Shown here in pieces: positions 5,164-5,227 of a DNA stretch of 5,227 nucleotides. The DNA is from Eubacteriaceae bacterium. Its GTDB lineage: Bacteria > Bacillota > Clostridia > Eubacteriales > UBA1433. The stretch lies in the NCBI GenBank assembly GCA_012797825.1, contig JAAZOI010000324.1, forward strand, positions 1 through 5,227. Direction: 5' to 3'. How positions within the stretch are numbered: the stretch's first letter is position 1; each line of letters begins with the position of its first letter. The notes beneath the pieces are model-generated. The model did no database searches, was not told the DNA's origin, and was given only the letters and a program-made list of their open reading frames with translations. The translations under genes and the position numbers were made by a program.

Positions 5164-5227
5164 ATGGCGAATAATAAATTCAAAGGCGGCATGCCGCAGG
5201 GCGGGAACATGAACAACTTATTAAAAC
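5164..5227 (+). CDS. ybaB: YbaB/EbfC family nucleoid-associated protein, N-terminal fragment, cut by window end
   Basis: Only the first 21 codons are present: MANNKFKGGMPQ, then GGNMNNLLK. The Gly/Met-rich start followed by NMNNLLK is typical of YbaB/EbfC proteins (YaaK in B. subtilis), small dimeric DNA-binding proteins of about 105 residues. The ribosome binding site AGGAG (5151-5155) lies inside the last codons of dnaX, 8 nt before the ATG, and the gap to the dnaX stop is 5 bp. dnaX-ybaB is a widely conserved pair, often followed by recR, which supports the call despite the short fragment. Confidence 0.88.
   Translation, partial: MANNKFKGGMPQGGNMNNLLK

Overview
The window reads as an ordinary chromosomal housekeeping locus of a low-GC Gram-positive bacterium, most likely an uncultured member of the Clostridia. 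The evidence is the gene order tmk-darA-holB-ricT-trmN6, which is conserved in Firmicutes; an AT-rich sequence with strong AGGAGG-type ribosome binding sites; a clostridial-type 2[4Fe-4S] ferredoxin; and a RicT homologue, a family tied to RNase Y control in Firmicutes. All genes lie on the + strand.

Layout. Positions 1-305 hold the 3' half of thymidylate kinase (tmk), cut by the left edge. It overlaps darA (302-631), a PII-like cyclic-di-AMP receptor, by 4 bp. After 5 bp comes holB (637-1479), the clamp-loader delta' subunit, and after 10 bp ricT/yaaT (PSP1 family). The ricT frame runs 1490-2404 but carries an in-frame amber codon (TAG, 1940-1942) exactly where relatives have Glu, just before the Fe-S cysteine motifs. 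A 171-bp intergenic region (2405-2575) contains palindromic TTGATA/TATCAA elements and a good sigma-A-type promoter. It drives a 56-residue ferredoxin gene (2576-2746) that ends in an intrinsic terminator (2757-2788). trmN6/yabB (2799-3533), a tRNA adenine-N6 methyltransferase family gene, starts about 10 bp after that terminator. An extended -10 promoter overlaps the end of trmN6 and precedes dnaX (3572-5158), the clamp-loader tau subunit. The first 21 codons of ybaB/ebfC (5164 onward) close the window.

How the genes fit together. tmk supplies dTDP for DNA synthesis. holB and dnaX encode two parts of the same DNA polymerase III clamp loader, and ybaB usually accompanies dnaX. darA senses c-di-AMP. 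RicT belongs to the Fe-S containing RicAFT complex that steers RNase Y. The ferredoxin is a separate one-gene transcription unit set into this cluster.

The most notable observation is the amber codon in ricT. The frame downstream is intact and conserved, and the true end is marked by three consecutive TAA codons. A sequencing error, a very recent nonsense mutation, or tolerated or programmed readthrough are all possible. A second, weaker point is an A7 run in dnaX placed where slippage would make a gamma-like protein of about 433 residues. I see no mobile element, CRISPR array, rRNA or tRNA gene, and no wholly new system.
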